From positions 271,103-335,102 of the forward strand of contig NZ_BMNZ01000004.1 of the NCBI RefSeq assembly GCF_014646815.1: DNA of 64,000 nt, written 5' to 3'. Within the stretch, counting starts at the first letter, position 1; each line of letters starts with the position of its first letter. Positions 15,678-24,199 of this stretch are shown here, piece after piece. Source of the DNA: Terrabacter tumescens. GTDB lineage: Bacteria > Actinomycetota > Actinomycetes > Actinomycetales > Dermatophilaceae. A program made the translations under genes and the position numbers. Below the pieces are notes generated by a model that saw nothing but the letters and a program-made list of their open reading frames with translations, made no database searches and had not been told where the DNA came from.

Positions 15678-18095
15678 TCAGCCCTCGAGCGTCGCGCCGG
15701 TGATGCGGTGCACCGAGAAGGACTTCTCGTGGCCGGACTCGTCGGTGGCGCGCACGCGCCCGCCCTCGACCTTCTGGGGGTGGATGAGGTGGCGGCTCGT
15801 CGCGCCGTGGCCGTCGGAGTAGCCGATCCACACGCCGTGCCGGTCGGCGACGGCGTCGCGCAGCAGCGACAGCGTCACGACGGGGTCCATCGCCTGGATG
15901 CGAGGCCCCGCCCGAGTCTCGTCCTCGGTGCGCCGCTGGTCGGCGGTGGCCTCGGCGGCGCGGAGCCCGTCGACGAGTGACTGGGTGTAGGGCCGGTCGA
16001 CGGGCGAGACGTTGGGCCCCGGACCCCGGCGGCGTGAGCCGGCCCGTCGGCGCGGGGTCTCGGCGTGCACGACCGTGCCGTCCTGCCCCTCGTGCACGGG
16101 CGCAAAACCGTTGTCGCGCAGCAGTTCCACGAGTACGCGTGGGTCGGCCGACGACACGAGGACGGTCGGCGCGAGCCGTCGCAGGCGCAGGGGGGCGAGG
16201 TCGCGCGAGGCGAGCATCGTGTCGAGCACGGCCTCGTCGTCGGAGCGGATGTAGGCGGCGGCCCCGCCGATGCGGGTCTGGCCGTGCTTGCGGGCGACGT
16301 CGGTCACGAGGTACTCGAGCGGCTGCGGCACGGGCGTGCGGCTCGACCGGCGCACCGTCTCGGTGAAGTCGGCGGCGGTCCAGCCGGCGTCGAGCGCGCG
16401 GCGCACCGACTCGGGGGTGAACCGGTAGACCGTGGCGCCGCCGCGGGACTCGACGTCGGCCGCGAGGCGCATGAAGGAGCCGAGGCCACCGACGAGGGGC
16501 CCCGGGGCGACGGCGGTCAGGTCGGCCTGGACGAGGATGTGGTCGACCGGTGAGGGCAGGTGGGCCGACATCGCGGCCGCCACGCTCTCGGCGACTGCCT
16601 CACCTGTCGGCGCCCCCGGCTCGTTCGAGGTGATCGTGGCACCGGCGCCGTTGTCGCCATCACCTCGACCGCGCCCGGCGCGCTTGCCGTTCGAGGTGGT
16701 CGCGCCACCCGCCTTGCTGTCGCCATCACCTCGAACCGGGGGGACGCTGGGGACGAGGGGGGCGACGAGCTGGCGACCGGCGTCGGACAGGGCGCCGCGG
16801 CCGGTGACGCCGAGCCACTCCGCCTCGCGCAGCACGGCCTCGACGGCCTCGTCGAGCACGGCGGCGGACCGGTTGGGCCGCCGCCACGCGAGGCGTTCGC
16901 GCAGCGAGGCGTGGTCGGGCGCCGATCCCGGCTCGAGCGAGGCGAGCTCGCGCAGCACCTCGCGCCGGATCGCACGGATCGCGGGCCACTGCACGTCGGG
17001 ACCGAGCGCGTTGGCCGGGCCGGTGCCGGTGCTGCGTCGCCCGACGAGGTGCGGCGCGCGGGTCGAGGCGAACCAGGCCAGGGCCAGGGCGGCCCACCGG
17101 TGCCCGGCCTCGCTCGAGCTCCACTCGTCGATCTCCGACGTGGGAGCCCACACGGGCACGACCTCGCCGTCGTCGGCGACGAGGCCCGCGGCATACGCCA
17201 GCTCGACGACGAAGGCGGTGTGCTCGGGCTCGAGGTCGAGCGCCATCTGCGTGATGCGCAGGTCGCGGACCGACAGGCCGCCGGCGCGCAGCACGCGGGG
17301 CGGCTCGGCCCCCCAGGTGGCGGCGAGCTCGTCGACGTGGGTCAGGCACTCGCTCGCGGCGCCGCCCGCGGCCGCGTCGACGAGGGAGACCGAGCGCGCC
17401 TCGATCGCGGGCGGCGTCAGCTCGACGGACCGGTGCAGGCGCCCGTCGCGCAGCACGAGACCCACCTCGCGGGGCATCGCCACACGGTCGGTCGACACCG
17501 GCACGAGGAGGTGGTGCTCGAGCAGCCAGCGCGCGGTCGTGCGCCCGGGCTGCGCGGCGGGCAGCACGCCGAACGCCGGCCCCCACGTCATGCGCTCGAG
17601 CATGGCCCGCGAGTCGTCGGGAGCCTGCGCCACGGTGGCGCGGATGAGCTCGGGGTCGGCCTGCTCGGGCGGTGCCGACGGACGCAGCTCGCGCATCGGG
17701 GCGCCGAGCCCGGCGACCGACGTGCCGAGCACCTCGGGCACCGTGCGCACGACGTGGTAGCCGTCGGCGCCCTTCCAGAGCAGGGCCGAGCGCCAGAGGT
17801 CCTGCACGATCGTCTCGACCGTCGCTCGGTCGTCGGTGCCGAGCAGGCGCAGCAGGTCGCTGCGGTCGGCCGCGTCGCCGGCGACGACGACGGCCTCGAG
17901 CACCTGGAGATGGCCGCGGTCGAGCGCCTCGACGGCGCGCTGGACGCTGGCGCGGGTGCCGGCGCGGGCCGCGAGACCGGTGAGGTCTGCCGGAGCCGGG
18001 CGCGCGAGATCCGGGCGCGCGAGCACGAGGTCGATGAGCTCTGCGTCGCTGCGACCGCGGATGTCGTCGGCGAGGCTCCGGCTCGGGGTGGCCAT
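15678..18095 (-). CDS. Helicase-associated WYL-type protein
   Basis: An 805-residue protein of the family that accompanies bacterial XPB helicases (Rv0862c-like). The N-terminal third carries winged-helix-like repeats beginning SLADDIRGRSDAELIDLVLARPDL. A low-complexity Gly/Asn/Ala linker lies at about 450-510. The helicase-associated domain (about 515-690) follows, and the C-terminus (about 735-800) resembles a WYL domain with DRHGVWIGYSDGHG. It may sense or bind nucleic acid and assist the helicase. ATG 18095 sits 6 nt after a TAGGTT box. The solo PE protein gene follows in the same operon. Confidence 0.9.
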   Translation of the reverse strand: MATPSRSLADDIRGRSDAELIDLVLARPDLARPAPADLTGLAARAGTRASVQRAVEALDRGHLQVLEAVVVAGDAADRSDLLRLLGTDDRATVETIVQDLWRSALLWKGADGYHVVRTVPEVLGTSVAGLGAPMRELRPSAPPEQADPELIRATVAQAPDDSRAMLERMTWGPAFGVLPAAQPGRTTARWLLEHHLLVPVSTDRVAMPREVGLVLRDGRLHRSVELTPPAIEARSVSLVDAAAGGAASECLTHVDELAATWGAEPPRVLRAGGLSVRDLRITQMALDLEPEHTAFVVELAYAAGLVADDGEVVPVWAPTSEIDEWSSSEAGHRWAALALAWFASTRAPHLVGRRSTGTGPANALGPDVQWPAIRAIRREVLRELASLEPGSAPDHASLRERLAWRRPNRSAAVLDEAVEAVLREAEWLGVTGRGALSDAGRQLVAPLVPSVPPVRGDGDSKAGGATTSNGKRAGRGRGDGDNGAGATITSNEPGAPTGEAVAESVAAAMSAHLPSPVDHILVQADLTAVAPGPLVGGLGSFMRLAADVESRGGATVYRFTPESVRRALDAGWTAADFTETVRRSSRTPVPQPLEYLVTDVARKHGQTRIGGAAAYIRSDDEAVLDTMLASRDLAPLRLRRLAPTVLVSSADPRVLVELLRDNGFAPVHEGQDGTVVHAETPRRRAGSRRRGPGPNVSPVDRPYTQSLVDGLRAAEATADQRRTEDETRAGPRIQAMDPVVTLSLLRDAVADRHGVWIGYSDGHGATSRHLIHPQKVEGGRVRATDESGHEKSFSVHRITGATLEG

Positions 18096-18101
18096 CCTCC
18101 C

Positions 18102-18107
18102 AACCTA
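18102..18107 (-). promoter_or_regulatory. -10 box of WYL-type gene
   Basis: TAGGTT on the minus strand ends 6 nt before ATG 18095. The spacer GGGAGG could also serve as a ribosome-binding site, so the leaderless reading is uncertain. Confidence 0.4.
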
Positions 18108-18173
18108 CTGCCCGTCGCCGGCCGTTCCGCGTCCGTATGCCGTGGGGTGGCCTCGGGCTCGCGTGCTGCCCGC

Positions 18174-18179
18174 TAGCGT
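18174..18179 (+). promoter_or_regulatory. -10 box of aldose epimerase gene
   Basis: TAGCGT ends 7 nt before ATG 18187 with no Shine-Dalgarno sequence, which fits leaderless transcription. Confidence 0.45.
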
Positions 18180-18186
18180 TGCCCCC

Positions 18187-19128
18187 ATGAGCGCGCTCTC
18201 ACCCGTGTCACCCGCCGAGCCCGTGCCGGCGCACCCGACCGGGGAGCAGTGGACCATCGGCCACGGCCCGTTCGAGGCCACCGTCGTCGAGGTCGGCGGA
18301 GGACTGCGGACCCTGACCCGCGACGGCGTCGACCTCGTCGCGGGCTACGCCGCCGACGAGGCCTGCGCGTCGGGTCGCGGGCAGCAGCTCATGCCCTGGC
18401 CCAACCGGATCCGCGACGGCCGCTACACCTTCGACGGCGCCGAGCACCAGCTGTCGGTCACCGAGGTCCCGCGGGGCAACGCCAGCCACGGCCTGGTCCG
18501 CTGGGCGCTCTGGGAGCTCGTCGAGCTCGAGGACGACCGCGTGACCGTGGGCTACCGCCTGCACCCGCAGCCCGGCTGGGACCACTTCCTCGACCTGCGC
18601 ACCACCTACCTGCTCGACGACTCCGGGCTCGTCGTGACGACCGCGGCCCGCAACGTCGGACCGTCCGCCGCGCCCTTCGGCTACGGTGCGCATCCCTACC
18701 TCGCCATCGGCGACACGCAGCTCGCCGACGTGCGGCTGCGCATCCCGGCCGAGACATGGGTCGAGGTCGACGAGCGGCTGCTGCCGGCCGCGACCCACCC
18801 GGTCGACGGCGGTGACTACGACTTCCGCACCGCCCACGCCGTCGACGGCGCGCGCCTCGACACCGCCTACACCGACGTCCTGCGCGACGAGGACGGCATG
18901 TGGCGCTGCACCGTGTCGGTGGCCGACCGCGCGACGACCCTCTGGGCCGACGCGTCCTTCCCGTGGCTGCAGGTCTTCACCGCCATCGCCGAGGACCGCA
19001 AGGGTGAGGTCGGCATCGCCGTCGAGCCGATGAGCTGCCCTGCCGACGCCTTCAACTCTGGCGACGCCCTCGTCGTGCTCGCGCCGGGCGAGGAGTGGTC
19101 CGGCGTCTGGGGCATCTCCCCGGCCTGA
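18187..19128 (+). CDS. Aldose 1-epimerase family protein
   Basis: A 313-residue galactose-mutarotase-like protein that interconverts sugar anomers. Conserved landmarks are MPWPNRIRDG (about 69-78), the His in NASHGLVRW (about 98-106), a second His in GYGAHPYLA (about 162-170), and the C-terminal EPMSCPADAFNSGD. These match the bacterial YihR/GalM-like subgroup. It is a single-gene unit between the divergent WYL gene and the convergent SRPBCC gene. The exact sugar is not predictable. Confidence 0.92.
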   Translation: MSALSPVSPAEPVPAHPTGEQWTIGHGPFEATVVEVGGGLRTLTRDGVDLVAGYAADEACASGRGQQLMPWPNRIRDGRYTFDGAEHQLSVTEVPRGNASHGLVRWALWELVELEDDRVTVGYRLHPQPGWDHFLDLRTTYLLDDSGLVVTTAARNVGPSAAPFGYGAHPYLAIGDTQLADVRLRIPAETWVEVDERLLPAATHPVDGGDYDFRTAHAVDGARLDTAYTDVLRDEDGMWRCTVSVADRATTLWADASFPWLQVFTAIAEDRKGEVGIAVEPMSCPADAFNSGDALVVLAPGEEWSGVWGISPA

Positions 19129-19157
19129 GCAGCGGAGGTGCAGCGACGCCGGAGGGA

Positions 19158-19634
19158 TCAGCGGCCGAGCAGCACGTCCGACGTGTGCTCGAGCGCCTGA
19201 CGCGCATAGCCCCGCCACATCCGGCCGACGAGCGGCAGGACGCGGGCGGCATACGCGCTCGTCGGGTGCAGCGTCCAGCTCCACGTGATGAGCACGCCCG
19301 TCCCCACGGGGGCGAAGGCCCAGCGGCCGTCCACGTGCGAGACGAGCGGCTTGAAGGCGCCCGTGAAGTCGGTCAGGACGTAGTCGAAGCGCTCCGGGCG
19401 CACGACCTCGGTCAGCCGCTCGCGCATCGTGCCGCCGTCCGAGGTCACGATCGTCCGGGTCTGCCCGACCGTGCCCCAGGGACCGGACTGGTCGCGCACC
19501 TCGCGGATCGGCGGGAGCAGGCCGTAACGCCGCGACATGAGGTCGGTGAGCGGGTGGGCGATCAGCCGGTCGAAGGCGGCGCCGACCTCGACGGGCACGG
19601 CGCGCGAGGACTCGAGGTGCAGGGACGAGGGCAT
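19158..19634 (-). CDS. SRPBCC-family protein
   Basis: A 158-residue START/polyketide-cyclase-like fold protein. It begins with the typical strand SSRAVPVEVGAAFDRL, and a long C-terminal helix (about 128-150) covers the lipid-binding cavity. Such proteins bind hydrophobic ligands or act as cyclases. ATG 19634 is chosen because the family strand begins soon after and a TACGCT box lies 5 nt upstream; the open frame beyond it is low-complexity. Ligand unknown. Confidence 0.82.
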   Translation of the reverse strand: MPSSLHLESSRAVPVEVGAAFDRLIAHPLTDLMSRRYGLLPPIREVRDQSGPWGTVGQTRTIVTSDGGTMRERLTEVVRPERFDYVLTDFTGAFKPLVSHVDGRWAFAPVGTGVLITWSWTLHPTSAYAARVLPLVGRMWRGYARQALEHTSDVLLGR

Positions 19635-19639
19635 GGTCC

Positions 19640-19645
19640 AGCGTA
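19640..19645 (-). promoter_or_regulatory. -10 box of SRPBCC gene
   Basis: TACGCT on the minus strand ends 5 nt before ATG 19634. There is no ribosome-binding site between. Confidence 0.35.
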
Positions 19646-19836
19646 GGGCGGCTCGTGCGCGGCCGGGGGCTTCCGACGGGGGCTTGCGCCGGGCGGGGAG
19701 GCGGGGAGGCGGGGCGGCGCGAACGTGCGCGGCGGCGAATTCGGTTTGCTCCGAGCCGTTAGGCTGGAGCAGAGCGCAAGGAGCGCCATCGAGTCGTGCC
19801 GTCGGACGGCCGACCGAGATCTGAACGAGGTGGACT

Positions 19837-20232
19837 GTGCCGACTGGCAAGGTCAGGTTCTACGACGCGGACAAGGGCTTCGGATTCATCTCCGAGGACT
19901 CCGGCGCGGACGTCTTCCTGCACGCGAACGCGCTCCCGGAGGGGGTCACGACCCTGAAGAAGGGCGTGCGCGTGGAGTTCGGCATCGTCGAGGGGCGCAA
20001 GGGCGCCCAGGCGCTGTCGGTCAAGCTCCTCGACCCGGTCCAGTCCGTCGCCGCCAACAAGTCCGCGCAGACCCGCCGCACCCCCGAGGAGCTCGTCGTC
20101 ATCATTGAGGACGTCGTGCAGCTGCTCGACGGTGTCGGCGAGGGCTACCGCGCCGGACGCCGCCCCGACCGCAAGCTCGCCTCCAACGTCGCCCGCGCCC
20201 TGCGCGGCCTCGCGGACGAGCTGGAGAAGTGA
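19837..20232 (+). CDS. Cold-shock domain protein with C-terminal extension
   Basis: A 131-residue protein. The first 67 residues are a cold-shock OB fold with RNP1 KGFGFI and RNP2 VFLHANAL, which binds single-stranded RNA or DNA. A further roughly 60 residues, rich in charged residues and ending in an amphipathic helix, are absent from ordinary 67-residue Csp proteins but common in the actinobacterial CspB/Rv0871 type. It starts at GTG 19837. DUF3027 follows 4 bp after the stop and is probably co-transcribed. Confidence 0.93.
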   Translation: MPTGKVRFYDADKGFGFISEDSGADVFLHANALPEGVTTLKKGVRVEFGIVEGRKGAQALSVKLLDPVQSVAANKSAQTRRTPEELVVIIEDVVQLLDGVGEGYRAGRRPDRKLASNVARALRGLADELEK

Positions 20233-20236
20233 GCTG

Positions 20237-21172
20237 ATGACCGTCACCGCCCCCAAGACGGACGCCGTGCTGCTCGCCGCGTCCGACCTCGCCCGCAGCG
20301 TCCTCGAGGAGGTCGCCGAGCCGGGAACCATCGGCGCCCACCTCGGCATGGACCTGCTCGAGGAGCGCCTCGGCATGCACTGGTTCGAGTGCACGTCGCC
20401 GGGCTATCGCGGGTGGCGGTGGGGCGTCAGCGTCGCCCGGGTGCCGCGCGCCAAGGTCGCCACGGTCTGCGAGACCAACCTGCTCCCCGGCCCCGACGCC
20501 GTCCTGGCCCCCGAGTGGCTGCCGTATGCCGACCGGCTCGCTCCCGGCGACCTCGGCGCCGGCGACGTGCTGCCGTTCCGCCCCGACGACCCCAACCTCG
20601 AGGCGGGCTTCGAGGCGACGGGCGAGGAGGAGGTCGACCAGATGGCCTTCTTCGAGCTCGGTCTCGGCCGTCCCCGGGTGCTCTCGGCGGAGGGCCGTGA
20701 GGCCGCCGCGACCCGGTGGTACTCCGGCGACAACGGCCCGACCTCCGAGGTGGCCGCCAAGGCCACCGAGCACTGCTCGACTTGCGGCTACTTCCTGCCC
20801 ATGGCCGGTGCGCTGCGCGTGACCTTCGGGGTCTGCGCCAACGAGTGGAGCCCGTCCGACGGTCGCGTCGTCACGCTCGACCATGGCTGCGGCGCGCACT
20901 CCGAGACCGACATGGACCACCCCGAGCCGATGCCGGTCGGCGAGCCGATCGTCGACGAGTTCGCCGTCGACGTCGAGCCCGCCGAGCGTCCCGCGCAGCG
21001 GGACCAGGACGAGTCGCCGACCGCCACGACGGACATGGCGTCCGACGACACCACGGACGACACCACGGACGGGGCCACGGACGAAGCCCAGGACGCGTCT
21101 CCGGGCGAGACGCCCGCGGAGGACCAGCCCGCCGAGGAGCAGCACGGCTCGGACGACCCCGTCACCGACTGA
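20237..21172 (+). CDS. DUF3027 protein
   Basis: A 311-residue member of the actinobacterial family DUF3027, recognised by GMHWFECTSPGYRGWRWGV (about 47-65) and a HCSTCGYFLPM motif (about 179-189), with a second Cys (GVCANEWSP) and CGAHSE that could complete a metal site. The last roughly 75 residues are an acidic Asp/Thr/Glu-rich tail, probably disordered. ATG 20237 follows the cold-shock gene by 4 bp; in-frame codons further up overlap that gene. The pairing with a cold-shock protein is conserved and hints at RNA-related work, but no function is known. A hairpin terminator follows. Confidence 0.9.
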   Translation: MTVTAPKTDAVLLAASDLARSVLEEVAEPGTIGAHLGMDLLEERLGMHWFECTSPGYRGWRWGVSVARVPRAKVATVCETNLLPGPDAVLAPEWLPYADRLAPGDLGAGDVLPFRPDDPNLEAGFEATGEEEVDQMAFFELGLGRPRVLSAEGREAAATRWYSGDNGPTSEVAAKATEHCSTCGYFLPMAGALRVTFGVCANEWSPSDGRVVTLDHGCGAHSETDMDHPEPMPVGEPIVDEFAVDVEPAERPAQRDQDESPTATTDMASDDTTDDTTDGATDEAQDASPGETPAEDQPAEEQHGSDDPVTD

Positions 21173-21189
21173 CGGAAGGTCCAGCGCGA

Positions 21190-21218
21190 CGAACCACCCG
21201 GCACACCCGGGTGGTTCG
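21190..21218. terminator. Hairpin terminator between convergent genes
   Basis: A 12-bp perfect stem (21190-21201 with 21207-21218) has a 5-nt loop. It lies between the stop of DUF3027 and the stop of DUF2530 and can serve both strands. Confidence 0.85.
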
Positions 21219-21237
21219 TGCTGTCCGGGGGGGTGGG

Positions 21238-21510
21238 TCAGGCGGCGTCGCGGGCGTTGCCGCGACCGCGACGGACGTAGGCCCAGCCGATCCCGCCGAG
21301 CACGAGACCGGCCACGCACGTCCACGGCCACCAGTCACGATCGCCCTGGTGCAGGGCGGGCACGACGAGCGTGACGACGAGGGCGAGCAGCCACACGGCG
21401 AGGCCGACCTCGATGATCCGCAGCATCGGCACGTGCAGCGGCTCGATCTGCTCGGGCGTCGCCGGCTCGGTCCCGCCGGCCTGCACGTCGGGCCTGGTCT
21501 CGTCGCTCAC
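21238..21510 (-). CDS. DUF2530 membrane protein
   Basis: A 90-residue protein with two membrane helices at about 33-53 and 64-82 joined by a short WWPW-containing turn, matching the small actinobacterial family DUF2530. A Pro/Glu-rich N-terminus of about 28 residues lies on the cytoplasmic side. It starts at GTG 21510 and is divergent from the NCS2 permease gene with 58 bp between the starts. Function unknown. Confidence 0.85.
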   Translation of the reverse strand: MSDETRPDVQAGGTEPATPEQIEPLHVPMLRIIEVGLAVWLLALVVTLVVPALHQGDRDWWPWTCVAGLVLGGIGWAYVRRGRGNARDAA

Positions 21511-21555
21511 GCTGACAGCCTAGGGTCTCGTCACACGCGCGAAACGCGCCGCCAC

Positions 21556-21561
21556 TAAGGT
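21556..21561 (+). promoter_or_regulatory. -10 box of NCS2 permease gene
   Basis: TAAGGT ends exactly 7 nt before ATG 21569 with no ribosome-binding site, a textbook leaderless arrangement. The spacing also argues against the in-frame GTG at 21560. Confidence 0.55.
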
Positions 21562-21568
21562 GTGCGCC

Positions 21569-23071
21569 ATGTCGACGGATACGCGCACCACCCCCACACC
21601 GACCCGGTCTGGGCTCGACGGCTTCTTCAAGATCACCGAGCGCGGGTCCACCGTCGCCCGTGAGGTCCGAGGCGGCATCGTCACCTTCTTCACGATGGTC
21701 TACATCGTGGTCCTCAACCCCATCATCCTCTCGGGCGTCGTCGACGGCTCGGGCACGATGATCGGCGGCACCACCGACCTCGTGCGCAGCAAGCTGCTCG
21801 TCGCGGTGGGCACGGCGGTCGTCGCGGGCGTCATGTCGATCCTCATGGGGCTCGTCGCGAACTTCCCGATCGCGCTCGCCGCGGGCCTCGGCATCAACGG
21901 CCTCATCACGGGCATGGTGCTGACCCACTCGGCCGAGAAGATCACCTTCGCCGACCTCATGGGCCTCGTCGTGATCGAGGGCGTCATCATCCTCGTCCTC
22001 GTGCTGACCGGCTTCCGCAAGGCCGTCTTCCGGGCCATCCCCGGCCCGCTCAAGGTCGCGATCTCGGTCGGCATCGGCCTGTTCATCGCTTACATCGGCG
22101 TCATCGACGCCGGCTTCGCGCGCCGTCCGACCTCGCCCGGCTCGGTCCCGAGCGAGCTCGGCATCGGGGGCAGCCTCGACGGCTGGCCGACCCTCGTCTT
22201 CGTCGTCGGCGTCTTCCTCATCGCCGTCCTGCTCATCCGCAAGGTCAAGGGCGCGATCCTCATCGGCATCGTCGCCGCGACCGTGCTCGCGATGGCCCTC
22301 GAGGCCATCTTCAAGATCGGTCCGCGCGTCTTCGACGACAAGGGCGCCCTGACCAACCCGTCCGCGTGGGCCCTCACCGTGCCCAAGCTGCCGGACTCGA
22401 TCACCAACACCCCCGACCTCGGCATCCTCGGCCAGTTCAGCCTGCTCGGGTCGTTCCAGAAGATCGGCATCGTCACGGCCGTGATGTTCGTCTTCTCGCT
22501 GCTGCTCGCCGACTTCTTCGACACGATGGGCACCGTCGTGGCGATCGGCACCGAGGCCAAGCTGCTCGACGAGGACGGCAACCCGCCCCACACCGACCGC
22601 ATCCTCGTCGTCGACTCGGTGGCGGCCATCGCCGGTGGTGCCGGTGGCGTCAGCAGCAACACGTCCTACATCGAGTCGGCGTCCGGCGTCGAGGAGGGCG
22701 CTCGCACGGGGCTCGCGTCCGTCGTGACCGGCGTGCTGTTCCTGCTCGCGACGTTCCTCGCCCCGCTCTTCGCGGTCGTGCCGTCGGAGGCCGCGGCCCC
22801 GGCGCTCGTCATCGTCGGCTTCCTCATGATGACCCAGGTCAAGAACATCGAGTGGGACGACATGGAGATCGCCCTCCCGGCGTTCCTCACGATCGTGCTC
22901 ATGCCCTTCACCTACAACATCACCGTCGGCATCGGTGCGGGCTTCATCGCCTGGGTGCTCGTCAAGATGGCCCGCGGCAAGACGCGCGAGCTGCACCCGC
23001 TCATGTGGGTGGTCGCCGCCTTCTTCGTCATCTACTTCGTCAAGGCGCCGCTGGAGTCGATGCTCTCCTGA
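21569..23071 (+). CDS. NCS2/AzgA-type purine permease
   Basis: A 500-residue, 12-14 helix nucleobase transporter of the AzgA-like branch that imports hypoxanthine, adenine or guanine with protons. Diagnostic segments are FFTMVYIVVLNP (about 37-48), ALAAGLGINGLI, the helix-8 motif LLLADFFDTMGTVVAIG (about 310-326), and GGVSSNTSYIESASGVEEGARTG split around residue 370. The length is normal. It is a single-gene transcript ending in a hairpin at 23099-23137. Confidence 0.93.
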   Translation: MSTDTRTTPTPTRSGLDGFFKITERGSTVAREVRGGIVTFFTMVYIVVLNPIILSGVVDGSGTMIGGTTDLVRSKLLVAVGTAVVAGVMSILMGLVANFPIALAAGLGINGLITGMVLTHSAEKITFADLMGLVVIEGVIILVLVLTGFRKAVFRAIPGPLKVAISVGIGLFIAYIGVIDAGFARRPTSPGSVPSELGIGGSLDGWPTLVFVVGVFLIAVLLIRKVKGAILIGIVAATVLAMALEAIFKIGPRVFDDKGALTNPSAWALTVPKLPDSITNTPDLGILGQFSLLGSFQKIGIVTAVMFVFSLLLADFFDTMGTVVAIGTEAKLLDEDGNPPHTDRILVVDSVAAIAGGAGGVSSNTSYIESASGVEEGARTGLASVVTGVLFLLATFLAPLFAVVPSEAAAPALVIVGFLMMTQVKNIEWDDMEIALPAFLTIVLMPFTYNITVGIGAGFIAWVLVKMARGKTRELHPLMWVVAAFFVIYFVKAPLESMLS

Positions 23072-23098
23072 GCGCCGTCGACGCACGACGCACGACGA

Positions 23099-23137
23099 CC
23101 GTGAGGCCTCCTTCCCGCCGGGAAGGGGGCCTCACGG
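23099..23137. terminator. Hairpin terminator, bidirectional
   Basis: CCGTGAGGCC (23099-23108) pairs with GGCCTCACGG (23128-23137), and an inner CTTCC/GGAAG pairing extends the stem. It separates the convergent NCS2 and lipoprotein genes. Confidence 0.85.
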
Positions 23138-23142
23138 CTCTC

Positions 23143-23598
23143 TCAGCCCATCGTGCTCCGGACCCGGGCGACGCCCTCGGGGCTGCCGAACCACACGCGC
23201 GCGTCGGCCTCGCCGGCGAAGCCGGCCGTGCCGACGGGCGCCGCGAACGTGCACACCGTGACGGGCACGCCCTCGGCCGAGCCGGCGCACTCGCCGACGT
23301 TCTGCACCGATCCGGCGGGTATCTCGTCGGCGGGTGGTGCGCCGATCCCGGTCCCGGTGGCGGGAGCGCCGCCGGGCCAGAGGTCGATCGAGATCTCCGC
23401 GCCGGGCGGCAGGTCGCACACCGAGAGCCGGTCGAGCTCGGACGCTCGGAAAGGGCCGGCGGTGGGGCAGGAGACGCCCGAGACCGTCGTGCCCGGCGCG
23501 CCGTCCGGGGCAGCCGCGCACCCGGAGAGGCAGACGGCCGCCACGGCGACGGCGACAACGCTGAAGTGGTGCAGGGCCAGTGAGGTGCTGTGGGTCAT
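23143..23598 (-). CDS. Hypothetical lipoprotein
   Basis: A 151-residue exported protein. The N-terminal signal has a hydrophobic core of about 15 residues ending in the lipobox LSGC, so the mature protein starts at that Cys, about residue 27. The mature part contains four further Cys, which could form two disulfides. The ATG at 23598 is preferred over one 13 codons upstream because it follows a GGGGGAA ribosome site. No family recognised. Confidence 0.75.
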   Translation of the reverse strand: MTHSTSLALHHFSVVAVAVAAVCLSGCAAAPDGAPGTTVSGVSCPTAGPFRASELDRLSVCDLPPGAEISIDLWPGGAPATGTGIGAPPADEIPAGSVQNVGECAGSAEGVPVTVCTFAAPVGTAGFAGEADARVWFGSPEGVARVRSTMG

Positions 23599-23689
23599 CG
23601 GCGTTCCCCCTGTGTCGGTGCTCAGACCGTAGGACACGCGGCGGCCCCGGATCGATCCATCCGTCCGGGTCTGTCCAAGGTCGGGAATG

Positions 23690-23716
23690 GTTAGCCGAGG
23701 TAATGAGTTAGGCTAA
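23690..23716 (+). promoter_or_regulatory. Tandem iron-box-like site and promoter of the marR-MFS operon
   Basis: GTTAGGCTAA (23707-23716) matches the core of the IdeR/DtxR iron box (consensus TTAGGTTAGSCTAACCTAA) in all ten central positions; the flanks match poorly. A second core, GTTAGCCGAG (23690-23699), lies 17 bp upstream with 8 of 10. TTAGCC and GGCTAA also form an inverted repeat that could instead bind the MarR protein itself. The TAGGCT inside the site is a plausible -10 box, so a bound repressor would block transcription. Confidence 0.5.
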
Positions 23717-23749
23717 ACATCTGCCGACTGTACTTCCGAGGATCCGCTC

Positions 23750-24199
23750 TTGACTGCAAAGAACCCCACCGCTCACCTCTCCCGGGCCGAGCTCGTCTCG
23801 CTCTCCAACGACATCCGACTGGCCTGCATGCGCATCTCGCGCCGGGTCCGCTTCGAGTCCGACAGTGAGCTGCCGCCGCACCAGTTCTCGGTGCTGTGCC
23901 GCCTCGAGGGCATCGCACGCACCAACAGCGAGCTGGCCGACATCGAGCGCGTCTCGGCTCCGAGCATGAAGCGCACGACGAACATGCTCGTCGAGCGGGG
24001 CTACGTGTCTCGGGCCGACGACCCCACCGACGGCCGACAGGTGATCCTGTCGCTGACCCCGGAGGGCGGCAAGGCGCTGCGCCGCATCCGGCGCCACCGC
24101 GACGAGTGGATGCTCGAGCGGTTCGAGACGCTGACGGACGAGGAGCGGGAGCTGCTCCAGCGGGCCGCCGCCGTGCTGGGGAAGGTGGCCTCCAAGTGA
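23750..24199 (+). CDS. MarR-family transcriptional regulator
   Basis: A 149-residue winged-helix dimeric regulator. The recognition region TNSELADIERVSAPSMKRTT (about 58-77) and the wing SRADDPTDGRQVILSLTPEG (about 85-104) are typical. It starts at TTG 23750, 8-12 nt after a GAGGA ribosome site. Its stop overlaps the GTG of the downstream transporter gene, so the two are coupled; the usual job is to control that exporter. The promoter region carries iron-box-like sequences. Confidence 0.92.
   Translation: MTAKNPTAHLSRAELVSLSNDIRLACMRISRRVRFESDSELPPHQFSVLCRLEGIARTNSELADIERVSAPSMKRTTNMLVERGYVSRADDPTDGRQVILSLTPEGGKALRRIRRHRDEWMLERFETLTDEERELLQRAAAVLGKVASK

Noticed and set aside
19685-19720. GGGGAGGC micro-repeats upstream of the cold-shock gene
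   Set aside because: Short GC-rich slippage sequence without further structure or conservation evidence.
21335-23086. Long minus-strand frame opposite the NCS2 permease
   Set aside because: It is highly charged and repetitive with no domain, while the plus strand shows full permease motifs.
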